Shown here: positions 25,301 through 32,487 of the stretch, piece by piece
How the letters are laid out: every line of letters starts with the position of its first letter
Position numbering within the stretch: the stretch's first letter is position 1
NCBI RefSeq assembly: GCF_947286155.1
Contig: NZ_CAMYPD010000034.1
Span: 1-32,487 of the forward strand
Source of the DNA: an uncultured Tessaracoccus sp.
GTDB taxonomy: Bacteria; Actinomycetota; Actinomycetes; Propionibacteriales; Propionibacteriaceae
Length of the DNA: 32,487 nucleotides
Direction: 5' to 3'
Position numbers and translations under genes: made by a program
Notes under the pieces: generated by a model
Told to the model about the DNA's origin: nothing
Database searches by the model: none
The model's input: only the letters and a program-made list of their open reading frames with translations

Positions 25301-25332
25301 CCAGCGATGATCTCCTGCACTGTGGTGGTCAT
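19372..25332 (-). CDS. single-chain type ISP restriction-modification enzyme with extra C-terminal DNA-binding repeats
   Basis: 1986 residues from ATG 25332 (GGGAGG 10 bases upstream; TAGGAT -10 at 25362-25367). Order of domains: Mrr-like nuclease (about 1-150; Asp64, Gln79-x-Lys81 in GIDLVARS..AIQCKFY); SF2 helicase/translocase (Walker A GTGKT 200-204, DEAH 326-329, MTATPR 361-366, QSVGRVMRK 577-585); coupler; adenine-N6 methyltransferase (DPFTGTGTF from 888, NPPY 996-999); target-recognition region about 1150-1570. This is the LlaGI/LlaBIII plan, which ends near here. About 400 further residues follow: an acidic linker, a sigma-region-4-like HTH (about 1655-1680, TLQTVGDLYGVSRERVRQIAG), then three to four modules resembling homing-endonuclease-associated repeats (FGGWNNALRRAGL, LGSWSDVKARVRQL, CGLWINALHEAGL). 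All motifs look intact. It should methylate host sites and translocate then cleave unmodified DNA; the target is unknown. Confidence 0.93.
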   Translation of the reverse strand: MTTTVQEIIAGFADAPSQSEKGTKFERLMIDYFKHDPTLAAQYDEVMQWTEWPHRGASIDVGIDLVARSKETGDWTAIQCKFYDPHRTLQKAHIDSFFTASGKRWDGVGFTNRIIISTTDRWSSLAEEALKEQTIPVQRLGLAEIALSPIDWAFADETKLIVDLKPRTKFGLRPHQRTAIEKISEGFEKQDRGQWISACGTGKTFTSLKLAEEMAERNGGSLRVLFLAPSISLVSQSLREWTAQATTDLRPFVVCSDTKASRAAEDIAPHDVPLPATTDPQTLRDRLIAGKRAAGITVVFSTYQSLAVVAEAQALGVPEFDLILCDEAHRTTGVTLSGEDESHFVRVHDQQFIRGKKRLYMTATPRMFGDAVKTKAADHSAELTSMDDLALFGPVFHRLGFGEAVENGLLTDYKVAVLMVTEEQMAGPVQSMMADDNLEIPLDDAAKIMGAWNTLAKRTHPGDAAPAFSPGETPMKRAVAFLPNIKSSKRVADAFEDVVRASRHDADEILMTQARHVDGTMNAMVRADELAWLKAPVPDGECRILTNARCLSEGVDVPALDAVMFLSPRNSAVDVVQSVGRVMRKAPGKDFGYIILPIAVPVGVEPSEALKDNKRFKVVWDVLNALRAHDDRFEAIVQSIQLNGGKDDSGKVIVDAPDLTGGDAENPDKPGAAVQLPLFHLADWRDAIYSRIVDKVGTREYWDQWARDVARMSAAQIARIEALLEDAPDEVQAQFDTFLAGLQANLNDSITRDDAVSMLSQHLITAPVFEALFSESDFASRNPVSVGMQAMLDTLEGQGLDAETQKLDRFYESVRVRAAAVTSAAGRQQVIHDLYEKFFKNAFPRQAEALGIVYTPVEVVDFILRAADDLSRQHFGQGLTDEGVTILDPFTGTGTFMVRLLQSGIIRPEDLGRKYAQELMANEIMLLAYYVACVNIEATFEALHGGDEYVPFPGATMTDTFQISEEGDRVDTSLLPANNERITKQLATDITVIVGNPPYSVGQTNANDNNQNVKYPTLDGRIADTYAARSSAQNKNSLYDSYIRAYRWATDRLGERGIVAFVSNGGWIDGNTADGMRLAMAEEFSELWVFNLRGNQRTAGEQSRKEGGKIFGSGSRATVAVVLGVKDPAHDGPAVIHYRDIGDYLSRDEKLAIINSAQLGDDEWAEITPNAEGDWLNQRDELFQQFMPISEVFQTYSRGVETTRDAWCYNFDTAQVEFNMRRMIETFNAQAAERTPQTEQLDDSTKISWSRNLRKRAAQGRTEAFHPGSIRDSLYRPFTRQALYFDAVFNSVPGQNAGFFPTNATPNVGFLVGEPSLRTPPSVMATALLPDSKTYVDAAQFFARYTYEPGPKRGEAETLFDESMELVDGYRRIDNITDEALAHFQQAFGPSVTKDLIFTYVYGVLHSAQYRERFAADLKKMLPRIPLAKDLADFQAFADAGQRLMDLHIGYETVEPYPLQEQTKAAMDMDEWELYAVGDKRMKFPKRKGETDRTTLIYNAHVTLSGLPEEAFRYQLGSRSALEWIVDRYYIRTDKASGIVNDPNAWSREVGDPRYIRDLVGRVITVSLETMRIVDALPHLPLDGAESVEESPADVELEHSAPHEPDEDSPLPVAPELPEDPDADEWLDYFQALPEEWKTERRDRLMVEGLRAGLTLQTVGDLYGVSRERVRQIAGSQGVNIRQLREEAKQQQDRRRRRVERHIYAASLTHPELTIEELAEWAESDEATVRKALGHRRAVHEVAYNDWSGGVTDEELIDGLQRWAEESSVHTGDSFTEWALEHGLPSKQIPTMRFGGWNNALRRAGLHHLVLDRGGPRPTMPDEVLWAAVLQFFRDDVERYTYQGYEQYWKSRGLPSTSTIRARLGSWSDVKARVRQLMRYAVAPDGTWGWGEAVLAVHPEQYPRNVVSKETALEALREVAARTTGPLTVALYEEHRDPTHPNAAMVQSRCGLWINALHEAGLEDRMSTRARRHWYAREDSTDREES

Positions 25333-25540
25333 GCGGCTATTACCTCCCGATCAGTGGAATGATCCTAGCGAGGGTATGACAGCGATGTGGGGGCAAGCAC
25401 TCATCATCGGTCAAGGGGAATCGCAAGCCCACCTCCAGGGCGCTGGGCACTCGCGTTGTCCAGCCACGACACTTCGAGGTGCTGCTACAACATACCCAAC
25501 CGTACGTAGACTGACGACGGAATGCACGGAGGAGACCCCA

Positions 25541-26479
25541 GTGAGCGAACACCAGTACCCAGAACGAGAGCTCATGCTCAATAGCGCCGCCGGCTACCTG
25601 ATCCACGAACTCGAAGTGCGCGGCATCACCGCGACGCCGGTCATTACTGAACATGGACATGCTCTCGACATCGACGGTCGCGGCACATTGTCGCTGGAGA
25701 ACCTGACTGACCAACTTCAAGAGCTTCCCATGCAGGAGTGGGAGGACACGCTGCAACGCTGGCTGCAGTTTGCGATTACAGCCGCGCAGGCCGACTCCGC
25801 TCCCCAGCCGAGCAGAGAAGAACTACTCACGATGATCCGGACTCGGATCATCTCAGGAGCGGAAGCAGAATCCTACGAATACGGGCGACCCTTTGGGAAC
25901 GATCTACTACAAGTGCTTTGCCTTGACTATCCGACGCACGTCGCCACACTGCAAGACGAAAGCGTCGCAAAACTTGAGATCCCAGTGGATGCGCTCTTCG
26001 CTCAGGGCCAGCGCAACACGAACGCCGAACCCATTGATGAGTTCTTCGAAGAAGACAGTGTGCATTTCGCTAATGGTGAGTCTATGTTCATCGCTTCGAA
26101 GATCGGCGATGTACATGCGCTGCTCCAGCAACTCGAGATCGAAGCACCAGATGGACTGCTGCTCGCTGTCCCCAATCGCTCACTGCTGATGTATTCTCTG
26201 CCCACTCGCGACGAGGGCCTCACCAGTCTCATCCCGATAGCGCAACTGCTCAATACGCTTATCCCGGAGGCCGGATTCAATCCGCCGGGAGGCATGCTCA
26301 GCCGCAACGTCTATTACTGGGCACCCGACGGCACCTTTGAGCCACAGATCGGGAACTACCAAGAGTTCATAGATGATGCCACGGCTCATGGCCACAACCT
26401 CGACACGTCTGAGGAACAGGCGCTAGTCCTGAGCCCAGGCCCCAAGTTCACTGAGCGCTTCATGAAGGACGCCTCATAG
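25541..26479 (+). CDS. hypothetical protein, possibly DUF1444-like
   Basis: 312 residues from GTG 25541, selected because GGAGGA lies 7 bases upstream; the longer open frame overlaps the ISP promoter. TAGACT at 25507-25512 is a likely -10. It is soluble, acidic and free of signal or membrane segments. By eye the middle and C-terminal parts (FGNDLLQVLCLDYP, ESMFIASKIGDV, then GLLLAVPNRSLLMYSL) follow the order of blocks in DUF1444/YtpQ proteins, but this is weak. It is divergent from the ISP gene with 208 bp between starts, so coregulation is possible. Function unknown. Confidence 0.75.
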   Translation: MSEHQYPERELMLNSAAGYLIHELEVRGITATPVITEHGHALDIDGRGTLSLENLTDQLQELPMQEWEDTLQRWLQFAITAAQADSAPQPSREELLTMIRTRIISGAEAESYEYGRPFGNDLLQVLCLDYPTHVATLQDESVAKLEIPVDALFAQGQRNTNAEPIDEFFEEDSVHFANGESMFIASKIGDVHALLQQLEIEAPDGLLLAVPNRSLLMYSLPTRDEGLTSLIPIAQLLNTLIPEAGFNPPGGMLSRNVYYWAPDGTFEPQIGNYQEFIDDATAHGHNLDTSEEQALVLSPGPKFTERFMKDAS

Positions 26480-26587
26480 CCCACCCGTAATTGCCCCACC
26501 GGAAACATATCCCGATCATCAAACACACTACGAACGCCTCGCCTGGTGCGGCCCACGAGGTTGATCGGGTACTCACCAGCCCGACGC

Positions 26588-26662
26588 CTTCAAAATCCGT
26601 ACGCAGATTGATCGAACCCTCTATTTTGGGGGGTTAAGTGAATCTGCGTACGGATTTTGAAG
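26588..26662. repeat. 75-bp long-stem palindromic element, copy B
   Basis: Perfect 22-bp arms (core AATCCGTACGCAGATT against AATCTGCGTACGGATT) flank a 31-nt loop that can itself pair (AACCC with GGGTT). Arms match copy A at 11116-11191 but the loop does not. It is followed by TTTCGTG and REP-like units, as copy A is. Confidence 0.85.
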
Positions 26663-26677
26663 TTTCGTGGTGGATGG

Positions 26678-26741
26678 ATTCGACACGCCCGCTACGCGGG
26701 CGGCTCAACCACCGGTGGACGCGCAGCTACTCAACCACCAG
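26678..26741 (+). repeat. REP-like unit plus a partial unit
   Basis: A full unit at 26678-26715 (ATTCGACACGC, stem CCCGCTACGCGGG, GCTCAACCACCGG) is followed by a tail-only remnant (GCAGCTACTCAACCACCAG). Confidence 0.7.
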
Positions 26742-26761
26742 CACCGCACCCGTCGCGGCAT

Positions 26762-26767
26762 TACAGT
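26762..26767 (+). promoter_or_regulatory. -10 element of tdh-kbl
   Basis: TACAGT with 8 bases to the ATG. CAGG lies too close to be a useful SD, so the tdh transcript is probably leaderless. Confidence 0.45.
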
Positions 26768-26775
26768 GTGCAGGT

Positions 26776-27804
26776 ATGAAGGCCATCGCAAAGACGCGCC
26801 CGGGCACGGGGCTCGAACTCGTCGACATCCCAGAACCCACGGTCGGCCCCACGGACGTCAAGATCAAGGTGCAACGCACAGGCATTTGCGGCACCGACGT
26901 ACACATCGACCGCTGGGACGGGTGGGCAGCCAAAACCGTCGCCACCCCCAGAGTGCTCGGCCACGAGTTCGCAGGAACCATCGTTGAGGTCGGGTCGGCT
27001 GTGGACGGCCTCAGCACCGGCCAGTTCGTCTCCGGAGAGGGGCACTACGTGTGCGGCAGATGCCGAGCCTGCCTGGCTGGCCGACGGGAGGTGTGCGCCA
27101 ACACCAAGGGCATCGGGTACGCCGTCGACGGGGCCATGTGCGAATATTTCGTGATGCCCGCCGCGAACGTGTGGGTCTACCCGTTCGATATCGACGCGGA
27201 CGTCGCCGCTATCTTCGACCCCTACGGCAATGCCGTCCACACCGCCCTCCAGTTCCCGTGTCTTGCCGAGGACGTCCTGGTCTCCGGCGCGGGCCCCATC
27301 GGCATCATGGCTGCACTCGTCGCACAGTTCCAGGGGGCTCGCAACGTGGTACTCACCGATCTCTCCGACGAACGCCTCGCCCTGGCCCGACAGCTCGGCA
27401 TCTCGCAGACCGTCAACGTGCGAACCCACCACCTCCGCGACGTGTGGCCACGACTCGGCGTCAAAGAGGGATTCGATGTCGGCCTAGAAATGTCCGGCTC
27501 CCCCGCCGCGCTCAGCACCATGATCGACCACATGGTGCACGGCGGACGCATCGCGCTGCTCGGCACCCCCGTGGGCAGCGTCGAACTTGACCTCAGCAAG
27601 ATCATCTTCAACATGCTCACGCTCCAGGGCGTCACCGGGCGTCGTATCTTCGAAACCTGGTACCAAGGCACCGCCCTCATCTCAGCCGGGCTGGACATCT
27701 CCGGCGTCATCACGCACCGATTCCACTACACCGATTTCGAGCAGGCCTTCCGCATCGCAGGCGATGGGAAGTCCGGCAAAGTCATCATGAACTGGGAGGA
27801 CTAA
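26776..27804 (+). CDS. tdh: L-threonine 3-dehydrogenase
   Basis: 342 residues from ATG 26776. It is a zinc medium-chain dehydrogenase that oxidises L-threonine to 2-amino-3-ketobutyrate with NAD. The catalytic zinc ligand Cys38 with Thr40 and His43 (CGTDVHI) matches the Tdh set, with GHE in RVLGHEFAG. The structural zinc cysteines are CGRCRACLAGRREVC. The NAD site is VSGAGPIGIMAALVAQ. The early PTVGPTDVKIKV and the FDPYGNAVHTAL block favour Tdh over sorbitol or alcohol dehydrogenases. The stop codon is followed by kbl after 3 bp, which confirms the pathway. Start is supported by a leaderless-type -10. Confidence 0.95.
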   Translation: MKAIAKTRPGTGLELVDIPEPTVGPTDVKIKVQRTGICGTDVHIDRWDGWAAKTVATPRVLGHEFAGTIVEVGSAVDGLSTGQFVSGEGHYVCGRCRACLAGRREVCANTKGIGYAVDGAMCEYFVMPAANVWVYPFDIDADVAAIFDPYGNAVHTALQFPCLAEDVLVSGAGPIGIMAALVAQFQGARNVVLTDLSDERLALARQLGISQTVNVRTHHLRDVWPRLGVKEGFDVGLEMSGSPAALSTMIDHMVHGGRIALLGTPVGSVELDLSKIIFNMLTLQGVTGRRIFETWYQGTALISAGLDISGVITHRFHYTDFEQAFRIAGDGKSGKVIMNWED

Positions 27805-27807
27805 CCC

Positions 27808-29007
<1,200 letters not shown>

Positions 29008-29031
29008 TCCCCCCAGCCCCACCAAACGCGA

Positions 29032-29055
29032 AGAGGGCCCCCGAAGGGGCCCTCT
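29032..29055. terminator. bidirectional terminator between kbl and rplQ
   Basis: AGAGGGCCCC pairs perfectly with GGGGCCCTCT across CGAA. Read on the minus strand the loop is TTCG closed by C-G, an extra-stable tetraloop. It sits between converging stop codons and serves both operons. Confidence 0.85.
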
Positions 29056-29075
29056 CAGCACGTTGGGTTACCGCG

Positions 29076-29627
29076 TCACTTGGACTCGGCGTCCTCAGCA
29101 TCAGCGTCGGCAGCTTCCTCGGCTTCAGCGGGAGCTTCCTCCGCAGCGTCGGTGGCTTCCTCAGCGGCGTCGGTCGTCGCCTCGTCGGCTTCCTCGGCCT
29201 CAGCCGGAGCTTCCTCCGCCTTCGCGGGGGCTTCCTCAGCCTTTGGCTCAGGCTTGGCCTTCTTCTCGACCTTCTCAGTGACGAGCTCGATGATCGCCAT
29301 CGGAGCGTTGTCGCCCTTGCGGGGGCCGATCTTGGTGATGCGGGTGTACCCGCCTTCACGCTCCGCCATCATGGGAGCGATCTCCTCGAAGAGCTGAGCC
29401 ACAACACCCTTATCGGTGATGTCCTTCAGCACCTCACGACGGGCGGCCAGGTCGCCCTTCTTCGCCTTGGTGATGAGCTTCTCAGCCACCGGCTGCACAC
29501 GACGAGCCTTCGTCTCGGTGGTGGTGATGCGGCCGTGCTCAAAAAGCTGCGTGGCCAGGTTGCGCAGGATGATCCCCTGATGCGTGGGGGTGCCACCCAG
29601 GCGAGGGCCCTTAGTTGGCTTAGGCAT
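29076..29627 (-). CDS. rplQ: 50S ribosomal protein L17 with acidic C-terminal tail
   Basis: 183 residues. The first about 118 are a normal L17 (MPKPTKGPRLGGTPTHQGIILRNLA...TRITKIGPRKGDNAPMAIIELV). The last about 60 form a low-complexity Ala/Glu/Asp-rich tail built from AEEAPAEAEEA-like units. E. coli L17 has 127 residues; actinobacterial forms often have extensions. It is last in the alpha operon, 42 bp after rpoA. Confidence 0.97.
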   Translation of the reverse strand: MPKPTKGPRLGGTPTHQGIILRNLATQLFEHGRITTTETKARRVQPVAEKLITKAKKGDLAARREVLKDITDKGVVAQLFEEIAPMMAEREGGYTRITKIGPRKGDNAPMAIIELVTEKVEKKAKPEPKAEEAPAKAEEAPAEAEEADEATTDAAEEATDAAEEAPAEAEEAADADAEDAESK

Positions 29628-29669
29628 GTCAGTTTCTCCAGAAAATGTGTTCGAGCCGTGGGCTCGGGG

Positions 29670-30686
29670 TCAGTACTGCTCGGTCTCCGCGAAATCCGCG
29701 TCGTTGTCCTCGTCGTAGCGCTCGATGGCCTCCATCGGGTCGAAGCCCGGCGAAGAGTCGCGCAGCGCGAGGCCGAGACCTGCGAGGGTCTCCTTGACCT
29801 CGTCGATGGACTTCGAGCCGAAGTTGCGGATGTCCAGGAGGTCTTCCTCACTACGGGCGACGAGCTCACCCACGGTGTGGATGCCCTCACGCTTGAGGCA
29901 GTTGTAGGAACGCACGGAGAGGTCAAGATCCTCCACCGGAAGGTTGAGCGACTCGGCGATCTGCTCGTCGACGGGGGAAGGACCAATCTCGATACCTTCC
30001 GCGTCGACGTTCAGCTCACGAGCGAGGCCGAAGAGCTCCACGAGCGTGCCACCGGCGGACGCAACGGCGTCGCGAGGTGCGATGCAGGGCTTGGTCTCGA
30101 CGTCGATCACCAGGCGGTCGAAGTCGGTGCGCTGGGCGACACGGGTGGCCTCCACCTTGTAGGTGACCTTGAGTACCGGCGAGTAGATGGAGTCGACGGG
30201 CACGCGGCCGATCTCTGCGTCCGGGTTCTTGTTCTGACTTGCAGAGACGTAACCGCGGCCGCGCTCCACCACGAGCTCCATCTCCAGCTTGCCGTCCTCG
30301 GCCAGCTCAGCGATGTGCAGCTCGGGGTTGTGAATCTGCACGCCTGCCGGGGGCTGAATGTCGGCGGCCGTCACGGCACCGGCGCCAGCCTTGCGCAGGT
30401 ACATCACCACGGGCTCGTCCTCTTCCGACGAGAGCACGAGGCCCTTGAGGTTAAGGATGATTTCGGTGACGTCTTCCACCACGCCTTCCAGCGTGGAGAA
30501 CTCGTGCTGGTTGCCCTCGATCTTGATGCTGGTGACCGAAGCCCCAGGAATCGACGAGAGCAGCGTGCGACGCAGCGAGTTACCGAGCGTGTAGCCGAAG
30601 CCGGGCTCGAGGGGCTCGAGCACGAAACGCGAACGGTAATCGGAGATGACCTCTTCGGTGAGCGTAGGACGCTGAGCGATGAGCAT
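29670..30686 (-). CDS. rpoA: DNA-directed RNA polymerase subunit alpha
   Basis: 338 residues from ATG 30686 (GGAAGG 8 bases upstream); the open frame further upstream is not used. The N-terminal dimerisation domain contains SRFVLEPLEPGFGYTLGNSLRRTLLSSIPG. The C-terminal DNA- and activator-binding domain contains LDLSVRSYNCLKREGIHTVGELVARSEEDLLDIRNFGSKSIDEVK. An acidic tail (RYDEDNDADFAETEQY) follows. Standard position between rpsD and rplQ. Confidence 0.98.
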   Translation of the reverse strand: MLIAQRPTLTEEVISDYRSRFVLEPLEPGFGYTLGNSLRRTLLSSIPGASVTSIKIEGNQHEFSTLEGVVEDVTEIILNLKGLVLSSEEDEPVVMYLRKAGAGAVTAADIQPPAGVQIHNPELHIAELAEDGKLEMELVVERGRGYVSASQNKNPDAEIGRVPVDSIYSPVLKVTYKVEATRVAQRTDFDRLVIDVETKPCIAPRDAVASAGGTLVELFGLARELNVDAEGIEIGPSPVDEQIAESLNLPVEDLDLSVRSYNCLKREGIHTVGELVARSEEDLLDIRNFGSKSIDEVKETLAGLGLALRDSSPGFDPMEAIERYDEDNDADFAETEQY

Positions 30687-30764
30687 TGTGTTTCCTTCCC
30701 GCACCAACCGCTATTTGATGGTGCGATAACGGGGGCCGGAGCGGTTCCGGCCCCCAGGGTGCTA

Positions 30765-31370
30765 CTACTTCGAGTAGAGCTCGACGATCATCTGCTCCTG
30801 AACGTCCACGACGATCTGTTCGCGAACGGGGAGCTGGTGGACGAGGATGCGCATGCGGTTGGGGCGGGCCTCAAGCCACGCCGGAACCGTGCGCTCGTGA
30901 TGCGTCTCGCGAGCAACAACCAGCGGGTGGAGGTTCATCGACTTCTCAGCGACGTCGATAATGTCCTTCTCCTGCACGCGGTACGACGGGATGTTCACGC
31001 GCTGACCATTAACCAGGAAGTGGCCGTGCACGACGAGCTGGCGGGCCTGACGACGGGTAGACGCGAAGCCTGCGCGGTACACGACGTTGTCGAGGCGGGT
31101 CTCGAGGATGCGCAGCAGGTTGTCACCGGTCTTGCCGGGGAGACGATCTGCTTCTTGGTAGTAGCGACGGAACTGCTTCTCGAGCACGCCGTACGCGAAG
31201 CGAGCCTTCTGCTTCTCCTTGAGCTGCAGCGAGTACTCGGAGTCTTTCGTGCGCCCACGCCCGTGCTGACCCGGAGGGTACGGGCGACGTTCGAACGACT
31301 TGTCGCCTCCGACGAGGTCAGTCCCGAGACGACGAGACTTCTTGGTGAGAGGGCCGGTGTAACGAGCCAT
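30765..31370 (-). CDS. rpsD: 30S ribosomal protein S4
   Basis: 201 residues. Starts MARYTGPLTKKSRRLGTDL and contains the S4 RNA-binding region RLDNVVYRAGFASTRRQARQLVVHGHFLVNGQRV. No Cys in the N-terminal region, so it is the zinc-free (C-) type. S4 nucleates 16S rRNA folding, and in some bacteria represses this operon by binding its leader. Confidence 0.98.
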   Translation of the reverse strand: MARYTGPLTKKSRRLGTDLVGGDKSFERRPYPPGQHGRGRTKDSEYSLQLKEKQKARFAYGVLEKQFRRYYQEADRLPGKTGDNLLRILETRLDNVVYRAGFASTRRQARQLVVHGHFLVNGQRVNIPSYRVQEKDIIDVAEKSMNLHPLVVARETHHERTVPAWLEARPNRMRILVHQLPVREQIVVDVQEQMIVELYSK

Positions 31371-31404
31371 GATTCTCTGCTGTCCTTTCTATCTCGAGAT
31401 TGAC

Positions 31405-31809
31405 TTACACGCGACGACGCTTGGGCGGGCGGCAGCCGTTGTGCGGCACGGGGGTCACGTCGGAAATGGTGCCGACCTCGAGCCCGATGGCGCCCAGCGA
31501 ACGGATGGCGGTCTCACGGCCGGAGCCGGGGCCCTTGACGAACACGTCGACGCGCTTCATGCCATGTTCCATGGCGCGACGTCCGGCAGCCTCGGCTGCC
31601 ATCTGCGCGGCGAACGGTGTCGACTTGCGCGAACCCTTGAACCCGACGGTGCCGGCGGACGCCCATGCAACGACGGCGCCCGAGGGGTCGCTGATCGAGA
31701 TGATGGTGTTGTTGAACGTGCTCTTGATGTGGGCCTGGCCCACCAGCACGTTCTTCTTTTCCTTGCGGCGCATCTTCTGCTGTGCGCCCTTGCGGCCTGC
31801 AGTAGCCAT
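31405..31809 (-). CDS. rpsK: 30S ribosomal protein S11
   Basis: 134 residues. Characteristic blocks are AHIKSTFNNTIISISDPSGAVVAWASAGTVGFKGSRKSTPFAAQ, VKGPGSGRETAIRSL and the basic C-terminus VPHNGCRPPKRRRV. It binds 16S rRNA in the platform. Encoded between rpsM and rpsD in the usual order. Confidence 0.98.
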   Translation of the reverse strand: MATAGRKGAQQKMRRKEKKNVLVGQAHIKSTFNNTIISISDPSGAVVAWASAGTVGFKGSRKSTPFAAQMAAEAAGRRAMEHGMKRVDVFVKGPGSGRETAIRSLGAIGLEVGTISDVTPVPHNGCRPPKRRRV

Positions 31810-31851
31810 AAGTGTGAGTTTCTCCTACAGTCTTCCAGCTCACCGCGGGGG

Positions 31852-32226
31852 TCAGCGTGCCTTCTTCTTGCCGGCGACGGCCTTCTTCTTGCCCTTGCGG
31901 GTGCGAGCGTTCGTGCGCGTGCGCTGGCCACGAACGGGCAGCCCGGCGCGGTGACGTCGGCCCTGGTAGTTGCCGATTTCAACCTTGCGACGGATATCTG
32001 CAGCGACGCTACGACGCAGGTCGCCTTCAATCTCGTAGTTACCTTCGATGTGGTCACGGAGCTTGACCAGCTGGTCTTCCGTGAGTTCGTGGACTCGAAG
32101 ATCGCCGCTCACTCCCGTGGCGGCGAGGGTCTCGGCTGCGCGGGTCTTCCCGATGCCGAAGATGTAGGTGAGTGCAACCTCCAGGCGCTTTTCGCGCGGA
32201 AGGTCTACACCAACGAGGCGTGCCAT
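31852..32226 (-). CDS. rpsM: 30S ribosomal protein S13
   Basis: 124 residues from ATG 32226 with AGAAAGG upstream. Blocks are MARLVGVDLPREKRLEVALTYIFGIGKTRA, NYQGRRHRAGLPVRGQRTRTNARTRKG and a Lys-rich C-terminus (GKKKAVAGKKKAR). First gene of the alpha operon in this window; rpmJ, often its neighbour, is not found before the contig end. Confidence 0.98.
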   Translation of the reverse strand: MARLVGVDLPREKRLEVALTYIFGIGKTRAAETLAATGVSGDLRVHELTEDQLVKLRDHIEGNYEIEGDLRRSVAADIRRKVEIGNYQGRRHRAGLPVRGQRTRTNARTRKGKKKAVAGKKKAR

Positions 32227-32441
32227 CAGGCGGTACCTTTCTAGGTTTCAACTGGTTCTGGCCAGTTGCGAAGGTGTGTGGCGCGTCGCGTCCCCGCTGC
32301 CTTGGCTGGCCGATACTTCGACCACGGGGCCCCGGCCTTCGTCCGGGGGTGGGGGCTGGCGAACCAGCCTTTTGCGAACACGTTGCTTCAGTTGTCGGCG
32401 GGCGGACAGTGCCGTACCCCGCGGCGGTTTGCGTTTAGCCC
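32227..32441 (-). promoter_or_regulatory. structured 5' leader upstream of rpsM
   Basis: No gene in about 215 bp. Three hairpins lie in series: CAACTGG/CCAGTTG (32249-32268), CCCCGG/CCGGGG (32330-32348), and GGCTGG/CCAGCC (32354-32369, TTCG loop on the minus strand). The spacing suggests an untranslated leader, possibly for ribosomal-protein feedback, or a terminator of an upstream gene. The promoter cannot be placed. Confidence 0.4.
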
Positions 32442-32487
32442 CTGTCTCTTATACACATCTGACGCTGCCGACGACTCCTTACGTGTA
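32442..32487. other. Nextera sequencing adapter (non-genomic)
   Basis: CTGTCTCTTATACACATCT is the Tn5 mosaic end used in Nextera libraries. It is followed by GACGCTGCCGACGA (read-1 adapter), CTCCTTAC (reverse complement of index S505 GTAAGGAG) and GTGTA (start of the P5 reverse complement). The order is exactly that of a read that ran through its insert. It is an untrimmed adapter at the contig end, not a transposon. Confidence 0.98.

Noticed and set aside
29535..31403. Long plus-strand open frame opposite rpoA and rpsD
   Set aside because: It runs antisense to highly conserved ribosomal and polymerase genes and has no ribosome site or domain.
32442..32460. Tn5 mosaic end as a real transposon end
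   Set aside because: It is followed by library adapter, index and P5 bases, so it is a sequencing artefact.

Overview
The window is high-GC actinobacterial DNA. Evidence is actinobacterial-style leaderless promoters, a class I ribosomal alpha operon with a zinc-less S4 and an acidic-tailed L17, twin-arginine and lipobox export signals, and a compact molybdenum-cofactor cluster. I cannot fix the genus by eye; a member of the Propionibacteriaceae or a relative would fit. The last 46 bases (32442-32487) are not genomic: they match the Nextera read-1 adapter, an i5 index and the start of P5, so the right edge is a contig end.

Bases 1-9276 form a molybdenum module. On the minus strand there is a truncated Tat-exported DMSO-reductase-type catalytic subunit (dmsA-like), then a tightly packed operon read right to left: moaA-moaD-moaE-moeB-moeA-moaC-DUF6457. 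mog lies upstream of moaA. Divergent from mog is a plus-strand operon: a HTH-TOBE regulator, modA, modB and mobA. Together these cover molybdate uptake (without a local modC), pyranopterin synthesis, molybdopterin sulfuration, Mo insertion and the MGD nucleotide, and they sit beside an enzyme that needs this cofactor.

Bases 9277-26775 are accessory. They hold a mechanosensitive-channel-like membrane protein with a Gln/Pro-rich insert, a dense cluster of REP/BIME-like palindromes, a class II Fic protein, a hypothetical protein, and a lower-GC sugar-utilisation operon (LacI regulator, ABC solute-binding protein, two permeases, a GH172/DUF2961 enzyme). Next comes a giant single-chain type ISP restriction-modification enzyme with an unusual C-terminal DNA-binding tail, and a divergent hypothetical gene. 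The sugar operon is bracketed by two same-orientation copies of the 3' end of the ISP gene, one real and one decayed. This, with its lower GC, points to an island placed at the 3' end of that gene.

Bases 26776-29060 carry tdh-kbl (threonine to glycine via 2-amino-3-ketobutyrate), which converge on the minus-strand alpha operon rpsM-rpsK-rpsD-rpoA-rplQ (29076-32226) across a shared terminator hairpin. Repeats recur through the accessory part: one REP family whose stems vary yet stay self-complementary, and a roughly 76-bp long-stem palindrome present twice, each time beside REP copies.
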